Assembly: GCF_003955755.1 (NCBI RefSeq)
Contig: NZ_CP034465.1
Span: forward strand, 744,001-808,000
Length of the DNA: 64,000 bases
Source of the DNA: Jeotgalibaca ciconiae
GTDB taxonomy: Bacteria; Bacillota; Bacilli; Lactobacillales; Aerococcaceae
Direction: 5' to 3'
The position numbers and the translations under genes were made by a program. Below the pieces are notes generated by a model. It saw only the letters and a list, made by a program, of their open reading frames with translations, was not told where the DNA came from and did not search any database. Below are positions 32,196-42,171 of the stretch, piece after piece. Numbering within the stretch: position 1 is the stretch's first letter; each line of letters starts with the position of its first letter.

Positions 32196-33617
32196 TTATT
32201 TTTCAAACACCACAAATCGATGTTCGGGATCTTCATTGTTTGTTAAATCATTCTCGATAGGCGTCAGCCAAATAGATGCTGCATAATCAATGATCCAAAG
32301 TATGATTCCATTTGCATCACTGATGACTAGAATTTTATCGCGATCCTCTTTTGGAATCTTTTTATCAATAAAAATTCTATTTAATTTTTTAGTAAAAGGT
32401 TCGCGCGGATTCAATTGGATTCGATCGCCGGGCTGCCAGTTACGGACCACCAACGGATATTGAATTTTCTTGTTCGAAAGTTGAAAAACTTTTATTTTTT
32501 CATTTCCAACTGCCACACTCTTTTTACTAAATGAAAACAATCCTATTTTACCATTAATCGGCAATTGTAACCATTGATTTAGTTTAAGTTCTTTATAAAT
32601 CGTTGGGAATTTTTTTAAATCTTCTTCTAGTCCAGAAGTTTTTTCAAAAATAACGGTGTCATATCGCTTTTTAATCAAACCTCCTGAAAGTGAAAGTTCG
32701 CTTTGAGGGTTTTTATTATACATCAGTTCAAGGATAAGGGCTACATGGATTTTTTTTGCAATAACCCCTTCATTTGACCAAATTTTTTCTAAAAAATAAG
32801 TGAGCAACAATCGTTGTAAAGCAATTGGTTCATTTTCTAATAAACGGATGGAAAACTGCCAGCTAGCATGGTTCTTTTCAAAATAAGTTGCTATTTTTTC
32901 TTTTAGTACTGGTTCGACTATGTTTGTCATATCAAGGAAATCTTGAGAAAATGCTTGAAAATGACGAGCAGCTTGTTCATTTTCCTTTTTTATTAAAGGA
33001 AGAATTTGATTGCGATAACGATTTCTCGTGAAATTTAATTCTTGATTAGTAGAATCTTCTCGATAAGGAACATTATTTTCCAAACAATATCGATACAATT
33101 CTTCTTTTTCTGTTTCTAATAACGGACGAATTAATTTTCCTATGGAGAATTTTCTCTCTCTCAGAATACCAGAATAACCGCTTAGGGCACTGCCTCGAGT
33201 CAGCTTCATTAATATTGTTTCCATTTGATCATCTGCATGATGGGCAGTAAGAAGAATAGCCGCATTTCGCTCTTTCATTTTCTCTGAAAAAAAATCATAT
33301 CGAAATTCTCTCGCTGCTGCTTCTATATCACTTTTTGGATGAAAATGAGGATCCCAATGTTTTTCGTGGAATAGAAAATTATACCTTTCACAGTATTCCT
33401 TAACCAATAATAAATCAGCATCTGAGTCTTCTCGTAAATGATGATGAACATGTACCACTTCAATGGTCGGTCGGCTTTCTTCGGGAATTCTTCTGACAAC
33501 ATCAAGCAGAGCCATCGAATCTACTCCCCCAGAAACAGCAAGAAGTATTCGTTCATTTTTTTCCCAATATCGATACGAATTTACATCTGACCATACTTTC
33601 TCAAGCAATTCATCCAA
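32196..33617 (-). CDS. tilS: tRNA(Ile)-lysidine synthase
   Basis: Converts cytidine at the wobble position of tRNA-Ile(CAU) to lysidine, making it read AUA. The 473-residue product has the PP-loop SGGVDS at residues 29-34, the HHLREDSDAD motif, and TAHHADDQMETILMKLTRGS, followed by TilS substrate-binding and C-terminal domains (WQPGDRIQ). The start is a TTG with GGGGG 9 bases upstream. Precedes hpt by 15 bases. Confidence 0.95.
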   Translation of the reverse strand: MDELLEKVWSDVNSYRYWEKNERILLAVSGGVDSMALLDVVRRIPEESRPTIEVVHVHHHLREDSDADLLLVKEYCERYNFLFHEKHWDPHFHPKSDIEAAAREFRYDFFSEKMKERNAAILLTAHHADDQMETILMKLTRGSALSGYSGILRERKFSIGKLIRPLLETEKEELYRYCLENNVPYREDSTNQELNFTRNRYRNQILPLIKKENEQAARHFQAFSQDFLDMTNIVEPVLKEKIATYFEKNHASWQFSIRLLENEPIALQRLLLTYFLEKIWSNEGVIAKKIHVALILELMYNKNPQSELSLSGGLIKKRYDTVIFEKTSGLEEDLKKFPTIYKELKLNQWLQLPINGKIGLFSFSKKSVAVGNEKIKVFQLSNKKIQYPLVVRNWQPGDRIQLNPREPFTKKLNRIFIDKKIPKEDRDKILVISDANGIILWIIDYAASIWLTPIENDLTNNEDPEHRFVVFEK

Positions 33618-33634
33618 TTACTTCGTCCCCCTTA

Positions 33635-33691
33635 AAAAAGAAAAAGAGGAAGAACCCAGAGGCAAGTACCCCCTATCGTTCAACCCCTCTT
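33635..33691 (-). terminator. Possible terminator between yabR and tilS
   Basis: Read leftward, AAGAGG (33686-33691) can pair with CCTCTT (33644-33649), with a second possible hairpin inside, and is followed by TTTCTTTTTT. The outer stem is short, so it may only partly block read-through into tilS. Confidence 0.4.
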
Positions 33692-33703
33692 ATTATTAGC
33701 CTA

Positions 33704-34180
33704 TTAACTACGTCTTCCGCCTCGGCCGCCTCGTTTACCTTCTGTATTGCGTTTTAAAGAAGTTAAACGATCATCGCTCTCTTTTAAGAATGTGCTCATC
33801 AAATTATCAAAGCTTTCTTTTTTGTTATCTTTTCCTTGTGAAGGACGATCTCCTCTATCTTGGTTAAATGAAGATGTCTTTCTTGGAGCAGAGCTACGTT
33901 GGGTAGGTTTATAATCACGTTGAGGTCGGGAAACTTCTTCGGATTTCTCTTCCGCTTTACGAATCGATAATCCTATTTTCCCATCATCTGCTATCGATAA
34001 TATTTTTACTTTTACTTCGTCACCAACAGTTAAAACATCATTAATGTCCTTAATATAACTATCAGAAATTTCACTAATATGAACAAGTCCAGTTTTTCTC
34101 TCACCCAAATCAATAAAAGCCCCAAAATTTGTAATACCCGTTACTTTTCCTGATACAATGCTACCAACCTCAATTGACAT
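33704..34180 (-). CDS. yabR: S1-domain RNA-binding protein (YabR/CvfD type)
   Basis: A 158-residue protein with an N-terminal S1 domain (residues ~3-72: VGSIVSGKVTGITNFGAFID, GLVHISEIS) and a basic, low-complexity tail ending GGRGGRRS. Relatives are small general-stress or post-transcriptional regulators that bind the ribosome or RNA. Between divIC and tilS, as in B. subtilis; spoIIE is absent. Confidence 0.85.
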   Translation of the reverse strand: MSIEVGSIVSGKVTGITNFGAFIDLGERKTGLVHISEISDSYIKDINDVLTVGDEVKVKILSIADDGKIGLSIRKAEEKSEEVSRPQRDYKPTQRSSAPRKTSSFNQDRGDRPSQGKDNKKESFDNLMSTFLKESDDRLTSLKRNTEGKRGGRGGRRS

Positions 34181-34266
34181 AAAAAAAGATTTCCTCCTTA
34201 AATTTTGTATGCTTATTATATCATGTTCTTCAATATAAATACAGTTGGATATCCTTGCTAAAGCGC

Positions 34267-34713
34267 TTATTGCTCCGATTTCTCTTTAAGTGCTTCTTTT
34301 TCAGCTACTTTACTTTGATTATCTTCTGGCAAGCTAAAGATAATTTCTCCATCTTTGCTCAGATAATATCGGCTTCTAGCTAATTTCGCAATGTATTCTT
34401 CGTCTTGTAGTAATCCTACTTGGACTTTCAAGTCTTGATTCTCTTCTTCTAACGTCTGATTTGTTTCTTTTGCTTGTGATATTTTCTCACCCATCGTTTG
34501 AATTTCAAATAGGTTGTTGATTATATTTGCTGCTAACGGCACTATGATAAGCATTCCTGCTAACAAAATAACAATCATCCGTCTTCGTGCTTTTTGCTGA
34601 ATACTTCTATTAATTTTCTTTTTCAGTGTTTGTTCTTGGGTATAGTCATTTTTTATTGGAGTAATATTCTGCTTGGGTACTTCATTGTGAGTTTTGGCTT
34701 GTTTTTGAAGCAT
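34267..34713 (-). CDS. divIC: Cell division protein DivIC (FtsB family)
   Basis: DivIC is a bitopic divisome protein that partners FtsL and DivIB at the septum. The 148-residue product has a basic cytoplasmic N-terminus (~45 residues), one membrane helix (MIVILLAGMLIIVPLAANII at ~46-65), a coiled coil (~75-105) and the YIAKLARSRYYLSKDGEIIF motif. AGGAG precedes the ATG. Neighbours match the B. subtilis order without yabP and yabQ. Confidence 0.9.
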   Translation of the reverse strand: MLQKQAKTHNEVPKQNITPIKNDYTQEQTLKKKINRSIQQKARRRMIVILLAGMLIIVPLAANIINNLFEIQTMGEKISQAKETNQTLEEENQDLKVQVGLLQDEEYIAKLARSRYYLSKDGEIIFSLPEDNQSKVAEKEALKEKSEQ

Positions 34714-34837
34714 AGGCCATCTCCTACTTTCACTGTCTTCTATCCTGTCACCGACATTTTTTTACGTTCATTCGAATAATTTCATATATGGTTTCAGTAT
34801 AGAAGAAAATGAAAAAAAAGTCACGTTGAACTTGGCA

Positions 34838-35101
34838 TTATTCTTCTATATTTGCCGTTTCACTCAAAACAGTATACATTTCTTGCGCTTCATCTTTTTT
34901 AGTAGTGTCCAGTATTTTGTCAATACGCACTACCAATGTCTTATTTCCAAATTGAAGAGTTAATTCATCACCGACTTTTACATTGGCACCTGATTTCGCT
35001 TGTTTATCGTTAATAAGTACTCTTCCTTTATCCGCAACTTCTTTTGCAACACTTCTCCGTTTGATAATACGTGATACTTTTAGAAATTTGTCTAATCTCA
35101 T
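34838..35101 (-). CDS. rqcP: Ribosome quality control S4-domain protein RqcP
   Basis: RqcP (YabO, Hsp15 family) binds stalled 50S subunits and helps RqcH add C-terminal alanine tails. The true product is 87 residues beginning MRLDKFLKVSRIIKRRSVAK, an S4 RNA-binding domain; 13 extra upstream codons in the open frame belong to mazG. Its ATG overlaps the mazG stop by four bases (ATGA), so the two are translationally coupled. GGAGG is seven bases upstream. Confidence 0.93.
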   Translation of the reverse strand: MRLDKFLKVSRIIKRRSVAKEVADKGRVLINDKQAKSGANVKVGDELTLQFGNKTLVVRIDKILDTTKKDEAQEMYTVLSETANIEE

Positions 35102-36147
35102 GATTCTTCCTCCCGTTCTTTTCTCTTTATTTCTTGCCACATGTCATCGATTTCTTGAATCGAGTTCACCTCGTATCCGTCAAATATATGCGGGTGACGG
35201 CGACGAAGTTTTTTATTCAACGTATCAAGAATGTCTTCCATGGTAAACATGCCTTGGCTCTTTGCGTAGCCAGCGTGGTAAAAGACTTGCAATAATACAT
35301 CGCCCAACTCTTCTATCAAGTTTTCAGTATCATCTTTTTTGATTGCTTCTGCGACTTCTTCTGTTTCCTCCGCTAAGTAAGGTAACAAGCTCTCATGGGT
35401 CTGTTCTTGAACCCACATATCTCCGTTCATGATAGCATCCATATAAAATTGAGTCGTCGCAAATGATTTTGTCTGGTCGTCACGCTCTAATGGAGGCACA
35501 TATACAGACAACAAATTGTGTATTCCTTCTAAATGATCTAATTCGTATAAAGGAACCCATGTTACTTTTTCAAAAGTGGTTCCTGCCGCATCCACCAAGG
35601 CAACTTGGTGCTCATCAGGATATTTATCCATCAAAGTGAGTTTTACATCTCCTGCAACAAGATCATTATAGACCTGCATGATAATTAAATGACTTCCTAA
35701 ATCAATTTGATTTGCATCAAAAGATAAACCATCTACCAGCTGAAACCCGCCAATCGGATCCACTGAAACAGCCTGAAAAAAATCATCGATAAAACTTTTT
35801 CCGCCCAATACCTCTACTTCAATTCCTTGCTGATTTTTTAATAACAATTGCACCGAATCTTCGGCTACAAGTGGATGTCCCGGCACTGCATACAGAATAT
35901 CTTGTTTTTCTGCCTCTTTCAATAACCGCTCACTAATTTTTTCGTATACCGATTCAAATTGACTTTCTTGTTCATAAATTTCATCAAAACTACGAAAGCT
36001 AATTCCTTTTGATACTAGTTCACTTACAAGTGGATGTTCCTTTGTACGAAGAATAAGATTGGCGTGATTTTTTATTTTTTGATAAACGCCGATCGGCAAC
36101 TGATTAAAGTCTCCGGCACCCAAACCTACAATCTCTATTTTTGGCAT
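35098..36147 (-). CDS. mazG: YabN-type protein: methylase-like plus MazG pyrophosphohydrolase
   Basis: The 349-residue product fuses an N-terminal tetrapyrrole methylase-like domain (residues ~1-210, PKIEIVGLGAGDFNQLPIGV) with a MazG domain (~235-345). MazG hydrolyses NTPs and possibly ppGpp or damaged nucleotides; the EETEEVAEAIKKDDTENLIE and EELGDVLLQ metal ligands are present. The N-terminal domain's substrate is unknown. Neighbours yabM and rqcP match B. subtilis order. Confidence 0.9.
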   Translation of the reverse strand: MPKIEIVGLGAGDFNQLPIGVYQKIKNHANLILRTKEHPLVSELVSKGISFRSFDEIYEQESQFESVYEKISERLLKEAEKQDILYAVPGHPLVAEDSVQLLLKNQQGIEVEVLGGKSFIDDFFQAVSVDPIGGFQLVDGLSFDANQIDLGSHLIIMQVYNDLVAGDVKLTLMDKYPDEHQVALVDAAGTTFEKVTWVPLYELDHLEGIHNLLSVYVPPLERDDQTKSFATTQFYMDAIMNGDMWVQEQTHESLLPYLAEETEEVAEAIKKDDTENLIEELGDVLLQVFYHAGYAKSQGMFTMEDILDTLNKKLRRRHPHIFDGYEVNSIQEIDDMWQEIKRKEREEES

Positions 36148-36158
36148 ATTCTACTCCT

Positions 36159-37763
36159 TTATGAAGATCCCTTATTCAATCTTCTTAAGATTTTTTTCCC
36201 AAAAGGGAGTGTTAACCATTCACGAGCAGTAAAAAGATTCACGCTTAACACATAGGCAACGAAGATAACCATTCCAATTGCAACAGCTATTAAGGCTATA
36301 ATGGATGAGTTTGTTCGATTCACATCAACAAAATACCATCCTAATAAAAATTTACTCAGATAAACTCCGCAGTAAAGCAGAACACTTCCACCACATAATT
36401 TCGCTAAAAAATGATCGGTTTTCCATACCCTCTTTAACGAAAGACGCATTTTACTGCCCAGAAACAGCGTCATCACGATTAATCCAAGTAACGTTGAAAC
36501 ACTTGCTCCCATTGTGCCGTAATGACTGACAAGGAATATGTTCGCCGTATACTTTATCAACAGTCCTATTCCCAGTGCGTAAAGCGTAATCCGGTACTGA
36601 TTTTCACTTTGGAGGATGGAGTGATAAGCCATTACTAAGGAAGCCGCCACAATCGATAAAATATAGACAGCGAGCACTGAATTTCCATTTCGATCCCCGA
36701 ATAGCATATGGTTTACTTCCGGCAATATCGCCAGCAGTCCTACTGCAGCTGCAATAGAAAAAGTGGCGGTCATTCGAATTAACGACTTTGCTGCATAATG
36801 AAATCGATCGCTTTGTTCAGCGACGAATGCTTGTGTCATCATGGGGATAAAACTGGCAGAAAAGCCTGTGCCCACTACCATTCCCAATTGCACAAGCGGT
36901 TGTCCTCGGTCATAGATTCCTTTTAAAGATTTAGCAGCTTCTTCCATCATGCCATTTTCAACTAATCCTTTATACAAGGTAAAAGAATCTATCAATTGAA
37001 ATAAAACAAGGATGGATGTTAATAAACATATGGTCATCCCTTCTGTCAAGTAACGCTTCGCAAGTTCTGATAAACGCTCAGAATGCCTTTCTTTACTCAC
37101 AAAAATGTCCGTTTCAAAAGGGTGCTCTCTCCGCTCTTTTAAAATTGCATAGAACAAAATAATCGTTGAGCCAATTGCTCCCCAAGTAGCACCACTCATG
37201 GCAGCTGCCCCCATTTGATACAAATCAGTTCCCCCTACTGTAAAAAGGTATGCCACAAATAATATGACTACTACGCGGATGATTTGTTCCATTACTTGAG
37301 AAATCGCTGTCGGCTTCATTCGATAGGTTCCTTGGAAATACCCTCGAAAAGTCGCTAAGACCGGCATGAACAGAAACATCCAGGATACAGATTGAAGAAT
37401 CGGTGTGAGTTGTTCATCCCCCATGAATTGTGCAATCTGTTTGGAAAATAGGTAAAGAATACCAAACAATCCCACTGAAAAGACGGATAGAATCAACAAA
37501 CTTTGTTTTATTAGCAATCGGTGTTCTGCACGGCTTTTAGCCTCCGCAATCGTTTTTGAAAAAAACACTGGAAATCCCGATAAAGCAAAAGTCATTCCAA
37601 TTCCATAAATGGGATAGACTTGTTGATATACATAAAAGCCAGTATTTCCGACCATATTTTGGAATGGCACGCGATAAACGGCGCTTAATATTTTTGCAAA
37701 TAAAGAAGCAACCGAAAGCAGTAGTGCCCCACTCATCATTTGTTTTAACTGATTATTTTTCAT
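36159..37763 (-). CDS. yabM: Lipid flippase-like MOP/MVF protein (YabM type)
   Basis: A membrane protein of 534 residues with about 14 predicted membrane helices of the polysaccharide-biosynthesis / MurJ-like (MVF) family. B. subtilis YabM (SpoVB relative) and MurJ flip lipid-linked precursors; its substrate here is unknown. The ATG at 37763 is taken over the TTG two codons upstream, which directly follows the mfd stop; ribosome binding is weak for both. Downstream of mfd and upstream of mazG. Confidence 0.8.
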   Translation of the reverse strand: MKNNQLKQMMSGALLLSVASLFAKILSAVYRVPFQNMVGNTGFYVYQQVYPIYGIGMTFALSGFPVFFSKTIAEAKSRAEHRLLIKQSLLILSVFSVGLFGILYLFSKQIAQFMGDEQLTPILQSVSWMFLFMPVLATFRGYFQGTYRMKPTAISQVMEQIIRVVVILFVAYLFTVGGTDLYQMGAAAMSGATWGAIGSTIILFYAILKERREHPFETDIFVSKERHSERLSELAKRYLTEGMTICLLTSILVLFQLIDSFTLYKGLVENGMMEEAAKSLKGIYDRGQPLVQLGMVVGTGFSASFIPMMTQAFVAEQSDRFHYAAKSLIRMTATFSIAAAVGLLAILPEVNHMLFGDRNGNSVLAVYILSIVAASLVMAYHSILQSENQYRITLYALGIGLLIKYTANIFLVSHYGTMGASVSTLLGLIVMTLFLGSKMRLSLKRVWKTDHFLAKLCGGSVLLYCGVYLSKFLLGWYFVDVNRTNSSIIALIAVAIGMVIFVAYVLSVNLFTAREWLTLPFGKKILRRLNKGSS

Positions 37764-37769
37764 AAGCAA

Positions 37770-40700
37770 TCAACTTTCTACTTTTTCCTTCTCAGGAGCG
37801 CTTGCTTCTAAGAAGACTTTTAGATGATCCATCCAAGCTGGAACTTCAACATTGTGAATTTGAATCGAGACGACTAGCTTTTCTTTCTTCATATTTACTT
37901 GTGCCCGTAATGGAATACTGCTTAATGATTCAAATATCGTAACTCCTTGCAGGCGCTTTGTTCCATCCTTATCAAAAGTAATATAAATGGTATCGTCATT
38001 CCGTCTGATATTTTCTGCTTCTGCCAGCTCTGCATAGTGTTTAATCAGACCGACTTGTGCTAAATAGGTTACTTCGTTCGGCAAATCTCCAAAACGGTCT
38101 TGGAAATCATCTTGAATCTCGTAAAATTCTTCTTCATTCTTCATTTGTTGGATACGTTTATACATATCAATTTTTTGGCGTTCGTCTTCTATATAATCGT
38201 TAGGAATATAAGCGTTGACACCTAGGTCGATTTCTACATTGATTCGTTTTCTTCGAGGTGTTTTTCCACGTTTCCTCTCCACTGCTTCACTCAGCATTTC
38301 AGAGTACAAATCAAAACCAACTGAATCAATAAATCCGTGCTGTTGCGCTCCTAGTAAATTACCTGCACCACGGATTGATAAGTCACGCATCGCAATTTTG
38401 AAACCAGAGCCTAATTCAGTAAAATCTTTGATTGCTTGCAATCTTTTTTCGCTCACTTCACTCAGTACCTTATCTCGTTGGTACATTAAATAGGCATAAG
38501 CAATTCGATTCGTCCTGCCCACCCTTCCTCTCAACTGATACAATTGAGATAGCCCCATATAGTCAGCATTTTCGATAAAGAGCGTGTTTGCATTTGGAAT
38601 GTCTACACCTGTTTCAATAATTGTTGTCGTAACCAGTACATCATAAGCCCCTTCTACGAAATCCATCATAATATTCTCTAACTGGACTTCCGTCATTTGA
38701 CCGTGTGCAACTCCTACTCGACAGTCTGGTACAAGCAAGCGAATCTCATCGGCTTTCCTTTCGATTGTATCTACACGATTATAGACATAGAAAGCCTGCC
38801 CGCCTCGTGCCATCTCTCGCTCTATTCCGTCTCGTACAGCTCCCATATCTTGCTCCATTACATAAGTTTGTACAGGATAACGGTTCGCTGGAGGAGTTTC
38901 AATAACAGAAAGATCCCGCACTCCTAACATAGACATATGCAAAGTACGCGGAATCGGCGTTGCGGTCAATGTAAGTACATCCACAGTCGCTTTTAAAGAC
39001 TTCAGGCGTTCTTTATGTTTGACACCGAAGCGCTGCTCCTCATCTACAACCAATAAGCCCAGATCAAAAAATACAACATCTTTTGAAATTAACCGATGTG
39101 TTCCTACCACAATATCAATGCTGCCTTTACGGACTCCTTCAATCGTCTCCTCTTGTTGTTTTTTCGTGCGGAAACGACTCAGCAATCCAATCTCAAATGG
39201 TAACTCTTCAAAACGTTGAACCAATGTCTCATAGTGTTGTTGAGCAAGAATGGTTGTCGGAACCAAGAATGCTGCTTGTTTCCCATCCAGAACAGCTTTA
39301 AAAATTGCCCGCATAGCTACTTCTGTTTTCCCGTAGCCTACATCTCCCACTAATAGACGATCCATAGGTTTCTCTTTTTGCATATCCACTTTAATTTCTT
39401 CGATACTTCTTAGCTGATCTTCCGTTTCAGTAAAAGGAAATTTATTCTCAAAATCAATTTGATCTTGGGTATCTCGAGGAAAAGCATAGCCTTTTTCTGA
39501 TTCGCGTTTTGCATATAATTCAATCAGATCATCGGCAATATCTTCTACTTTAGAAGCAACTTTATTTTTTGTCTTAGCCCATTCTGTTCCACCTAATTTG
39601 TTTACTTTAGGCGTTTTCGATTCAGAAGAAACATATTTCTGAACAAGGTGCAGCTGGGTGACAGGTATGAACAGCTTCGCACCATCTTGATAAGTAATCG
39701 AAATATAATCTTGGTGGACATCATCTATAACAATGGTTTCCATTCCAGTATATTTCCCAATACCATGATTCACATGAACAACATAATCGCCTGGTGCTAA
39801 TTCTGTATAACTTTTTAGTCGTTCGGCGTTTGACATCTTCTGTCTGCGAGGCTGCCGTTTTGCAGCTTTGTTGAAAAGTTCTTTTTCCGTTACGAAAACT
39901 ACTTTTTCTAATGGCATTTCAAAACCATTCGCTAAATTCCCCACAACAATATTTACATGCCCTTCCACAATTACGTCATGCCCTTTTATGACACTTTCAA
40001 TATCAAAATCTGCAAATATCTGATGAACTTTGTTCGCACGTTCTGTATCTGGGACAACCATAAATACGGTCATTTCTTGTTTCAACCAACGATCCATTTC
40101 AACTTTCACCATTGGCATTTGCCCAAAGAATTGAACAACTCCTCGGTACTGGAGTGGATGGATAGCAGTAAAACGAATGTTCCCTAATCCCTTTTGAAAT
40201 AGAGAATAAAACAGTTTGGGGTGATTGCTTTGCTTCACTATTTCCCGAACTTCTGCAGTCATCTTTTGTTTGGGGAGGAGAATACCCTCGCCGATTTTCA
40301 TTTCTTGCCAATCAGCTGCTTCAAGTTCCTGAGTTCGGTCGCTTTCTAATGTTCTGCCATATTCATCCATAATAAGCAGAGCATCTTCAGGAATATAGTC
40401 CATAATTGTCGTTGTTTCAGGAAAAAATAAAGACGTATACATTTTAGGATTTTCGGGCAACTCTCCTAATTGAGCTTTCTCGATAAAATCGCGGAAAAAG
40501 ACAGTAAGCCGGTCCCTTACTTCTTCATTTTTTATTGATTTTTCAGCTTTTTTTATTCGTTTTTCAATCTTATCCGCTTGTTCAGCCAGAATGTTCGGCG
40601 GAAAGACAGTATCTTGAGCTGGTAATACCACTACTTTCTTCACCGGATCATCAAATGATTTTTGGGTAGTCGGTTCAAAGAAACGCATGCGATCGATTTC

Positions 40701-41294
40701 TGAACCAAAAAATTCAATCCGTACAGGATATTCTTCATTTAGTGAGTAAATATCGACAATATCTCCCCGAATGCTGAATTCACCAGGCGAAGCGACCATC
40801 CCTTCACGTACATATCCCATGGCAATTAGCTTTTCAGCTAATTCTTCAAAAGCCGTTTCTTCTCCTTCTACGAAAGAAAGAATATGATTTCTCCACACAG
40901 AAACGGGTGCTAACAGCTTTTTAAAACCGGCTGTTGGAATTACGACAATTCCTTTTTGTCCACTTTCCAAAAAGTGCAAGGCCTCGATTCTCTGGCTGCG
41001 AAATTCCGGAGAAGAAAAGGCTAACTCAACCGGCAGTGATTCTTCCACCGGAAAAAGAAAACTAGGTATTTCTGGATTGATTTGATTAATATCTTCAAAT
41101 ATTTGCGTAGCTTGCAGTAAGTTAGGCGCCCACACAACTATCGTCTTTTGAATTTCCTCATAAATCATGGAGGTTAAAAGATTTCGAGCTGAACTTGAAA
41201 TTCCTGTAACTAATTGATTTCCAGCATCATTCATTTGACTCAAGATTGCTTTTATATTTGGCGATTTTTTTAAAAACGATTTAATATCTTTCAT
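37770..41294 (-). CDS. mfd: Transcription-repair coupling factor Mfd
   Basis: Mfd removes stalled RNA polymerase and recruits UvrA to damage. The 1174-residue product has the UvrB-like N-terminal region, RNA polymerase-interacting domain (AERLKSYTELAPGDYVVHVN), the helicase motor with GDVGYGKTEVAMRA and VVDEEQRFG, TATPIPRTLHMSMLG, and the C-terminal TRCF domain. Length is standard. No spoVT lies beside it, consistent with a non-sporulating relative. Confidence 0.97.
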   Translation of the reverse strand: MKDIKSFLKKSPNIKAILSQMNDAGNQLVTGISSSARNLLTSMIYEEIQKTIVVWAPNLLQATQIFEDINQINPEIPSFLFPVEESLPVELAFSSPEFRSQRIEALHFLESGQKGIVVIPTAGFKKLLAPVSVWRNHILSFVEGEETAFEELAEKLIAMGYVREGMVASPGEFSIRGDIVDIYSLNEEYPVRIEFFGSEIDRMRFFEPTTQKSFDDPVKKVVVLPAQDTVFPPNILAEQADKIEKRIKKAEKSIKNEEVRDRLTVFFRDFIEKAQLGELPENPKMYTSLFFPETTTIMDYIPEDALLIMDEYGRTLESDRTQELEAADWQEMKIGEGILLPKQKMTAEVREIVKQSNHPKLFYSLFQKGLGNIRFTAIHPLQYRGVVQFFGQMPMVKVEMDRWLKQEMTVFMVVPDTERANKVHQIFADFDIESVIKGHDVIVEGHVNIVVGNLANGFEMPLEKVVFVTEKELFNKAAKRQPRRQKMSNAERLKSYTELAPGDYVVHVNHGIGKYTGMETIVIDDVHQDYISITYQDGAKLFIPVTQLHLVQKYVSSESKTPKVNKLGGTEWAKTKNKVASKVEDIADDLIELYAKRESEKGYAFPRDTQDQIDFENKFPFTETEDQLRSIEEIKVDMQKEKPMDRLLVGDVGYGKTEVAMRAIFKAVLDGKQAAFLVPTTILAQQHYETLVQRFEELPFEIGLLSRFRTKKQQEETIEGVRKGSIDIVVGTHRLISKDVVFFDLGLLVVDEEQRFGVKHKERLKSLKATVDVLTLTATPIPRTLHMSMLGVRDLSVIETPPANRYPVQTYVMEQDMGAVRDGIEREMARGGQAFYVYNRVDTIERKADEIRLLVPDCRVGVAHGQMTEVQLENIMMDFVEGAYDVLVTTTIIETGVDIPNANTLFIENADYMGLSQLYQLRGRVGRTNRIAYAYLMYQRDKVLSEVSEKRLQAIKDFTELGSGFKIAMRDLSIRGAGNLLGAQQHGFIDSVGFDLYSEMLSEAVERKRGKTPRRKRINVEIDLGVNAYIPNDYIEDERQKIDMYKRIQQMKNEEEFYEIQDDFQDRFGDLPNEVTYLAQVGLIKHYAELAEAENIRRNDDTIYITFDKDGTKRLQGVTIFESLSSIPLRAQVNMKKEKLVVSIQIHNVEVPAWMDHLKVFLEASAPEKEKVES

Positions 41295-41337
41295 AATACA
41301 CTCCTTGATTTATCCGTATTCCCTCTGAAAGGTTACG

Positions 41338-41367
41338 TACAAATAGGCTCAGCACCGGCTGAACCTA
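41338..41367 (-). terminator. Weak hairpin between pth and mfd
   Basis: A 10-bp stem (41344-41353 with 41358-41367, one mismatch, 4-base loop) overlaps the pth stop codon. Only a short TATTTGT follows on the minus strand, so it is at most a weak terminator. Confidence 0.4.
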
Positions 41368-41934
41368 CTTTCTTTGATTAAATTTATTCATGCTGGTGAG
41401 AAAATCATTCCCACTTATATAATCGTCAATTGCCTTCACACTTTCCTTCACAGAGAACAACACATCTCCGTGTTCCTCTTCTGGAAACGGGCTCAAAACA
41501 TGTTGGACTACCGACATATTCTGTTTGGGTCTGCCGACACCAATCCGAATGCGATTAAATTCTTGGGTACCAATATGCTGGATGATGCTTTTTATTCCAT
41601 TATGACCGCCTGCACTGCCTTTTTGGCGCAGCCGTATTCGTCCAACCGGCATGTCCATATCATCATAAACTACAACAATTTCATCAGTAGCAACATTAAA
41701 GTAATCCATAAACGGTCTCACTGCTCTTCCTGATTCATTCATGTAGGTCATGGGTTTGATAAAGAGAATTTTTTCGCCTTTTACGCGTTCTTCCATATAA
41801 AGTGCATCAAATTTATTTTTATTAAAAGTTGTCTTATTTTGATAAGCCCATTCATCTAAGGTAATAAACCCAATATTATGCTTGGTGTTTACATACTTTT
41901 GGCCGGGGTTCCCTAGCCCGATGATCATTTTCAT
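41365..41934 (-). CDS. pth: Peptidyl-tRNA hydrolase
   Basis: Frees tRNA from dropped-off peptidyl-tRNA. The product starting at the fourth codon of the open frame, MKMIIGLGNPGQKYVNTKHN, is 189 residues; catalytic His (KHNIGF) and the conserved Asn in PMTYMNESG and GGHNGIKS are visible. Located just before mfd, as in most Firmicutes. The exact start is uncertain because two ATGs lie close together. Confidence 0.94.
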   Translation of the reverse strand: MKMIIGLGNPGQKYVNTKHNIGFITLDEWAYQNKTTFNKNKFDALYMEERVKGEKILFIKPMTYMNESGRAVRPFMDYFNVATDEIVVVYDDMDMPVGRIRLRQKGSAGGHNGIKSIIQHIGTQEFNRIRIGVGRPKQNMSVVQHVLSPFPEEEHGDVLFSVKESVKAIDDYISGNDFLTSMNKFNQRK

Positions 41935-42121
41935 TAGATTCATCCATTCTTAATTTCATTTTTCGTGTGTACGTGCAAAAAGCTGCACGTAATCGTCCAG
42001 TAGTTTCAATAGTATAACACATTTCATAAAATGCAGAAAGAAAATCCTATTTTTATTCGTTTAGATGGTTTTTAATTCCTGAAAGAAAGACTGATAATTA
42101 ATGAAATACTTGAGAACAAAG

Positions 42122-42130
42122 TGTTATACT
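42122..42130 (+). promoter_or_regulatory. ldh extended -10 promoter element
   Basis: TGT followed directly by TATACT (42125-42130) forms an extended -10 about 40 bases before ldh. The region 17 bases upstream shows no good -35, so the extended motif probably compensates. Confidence 0.5.
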
Positions 42131-42171
42131 TAACTCAGTAGGATTATGTATTTTCAAATGGAGGGAACAAA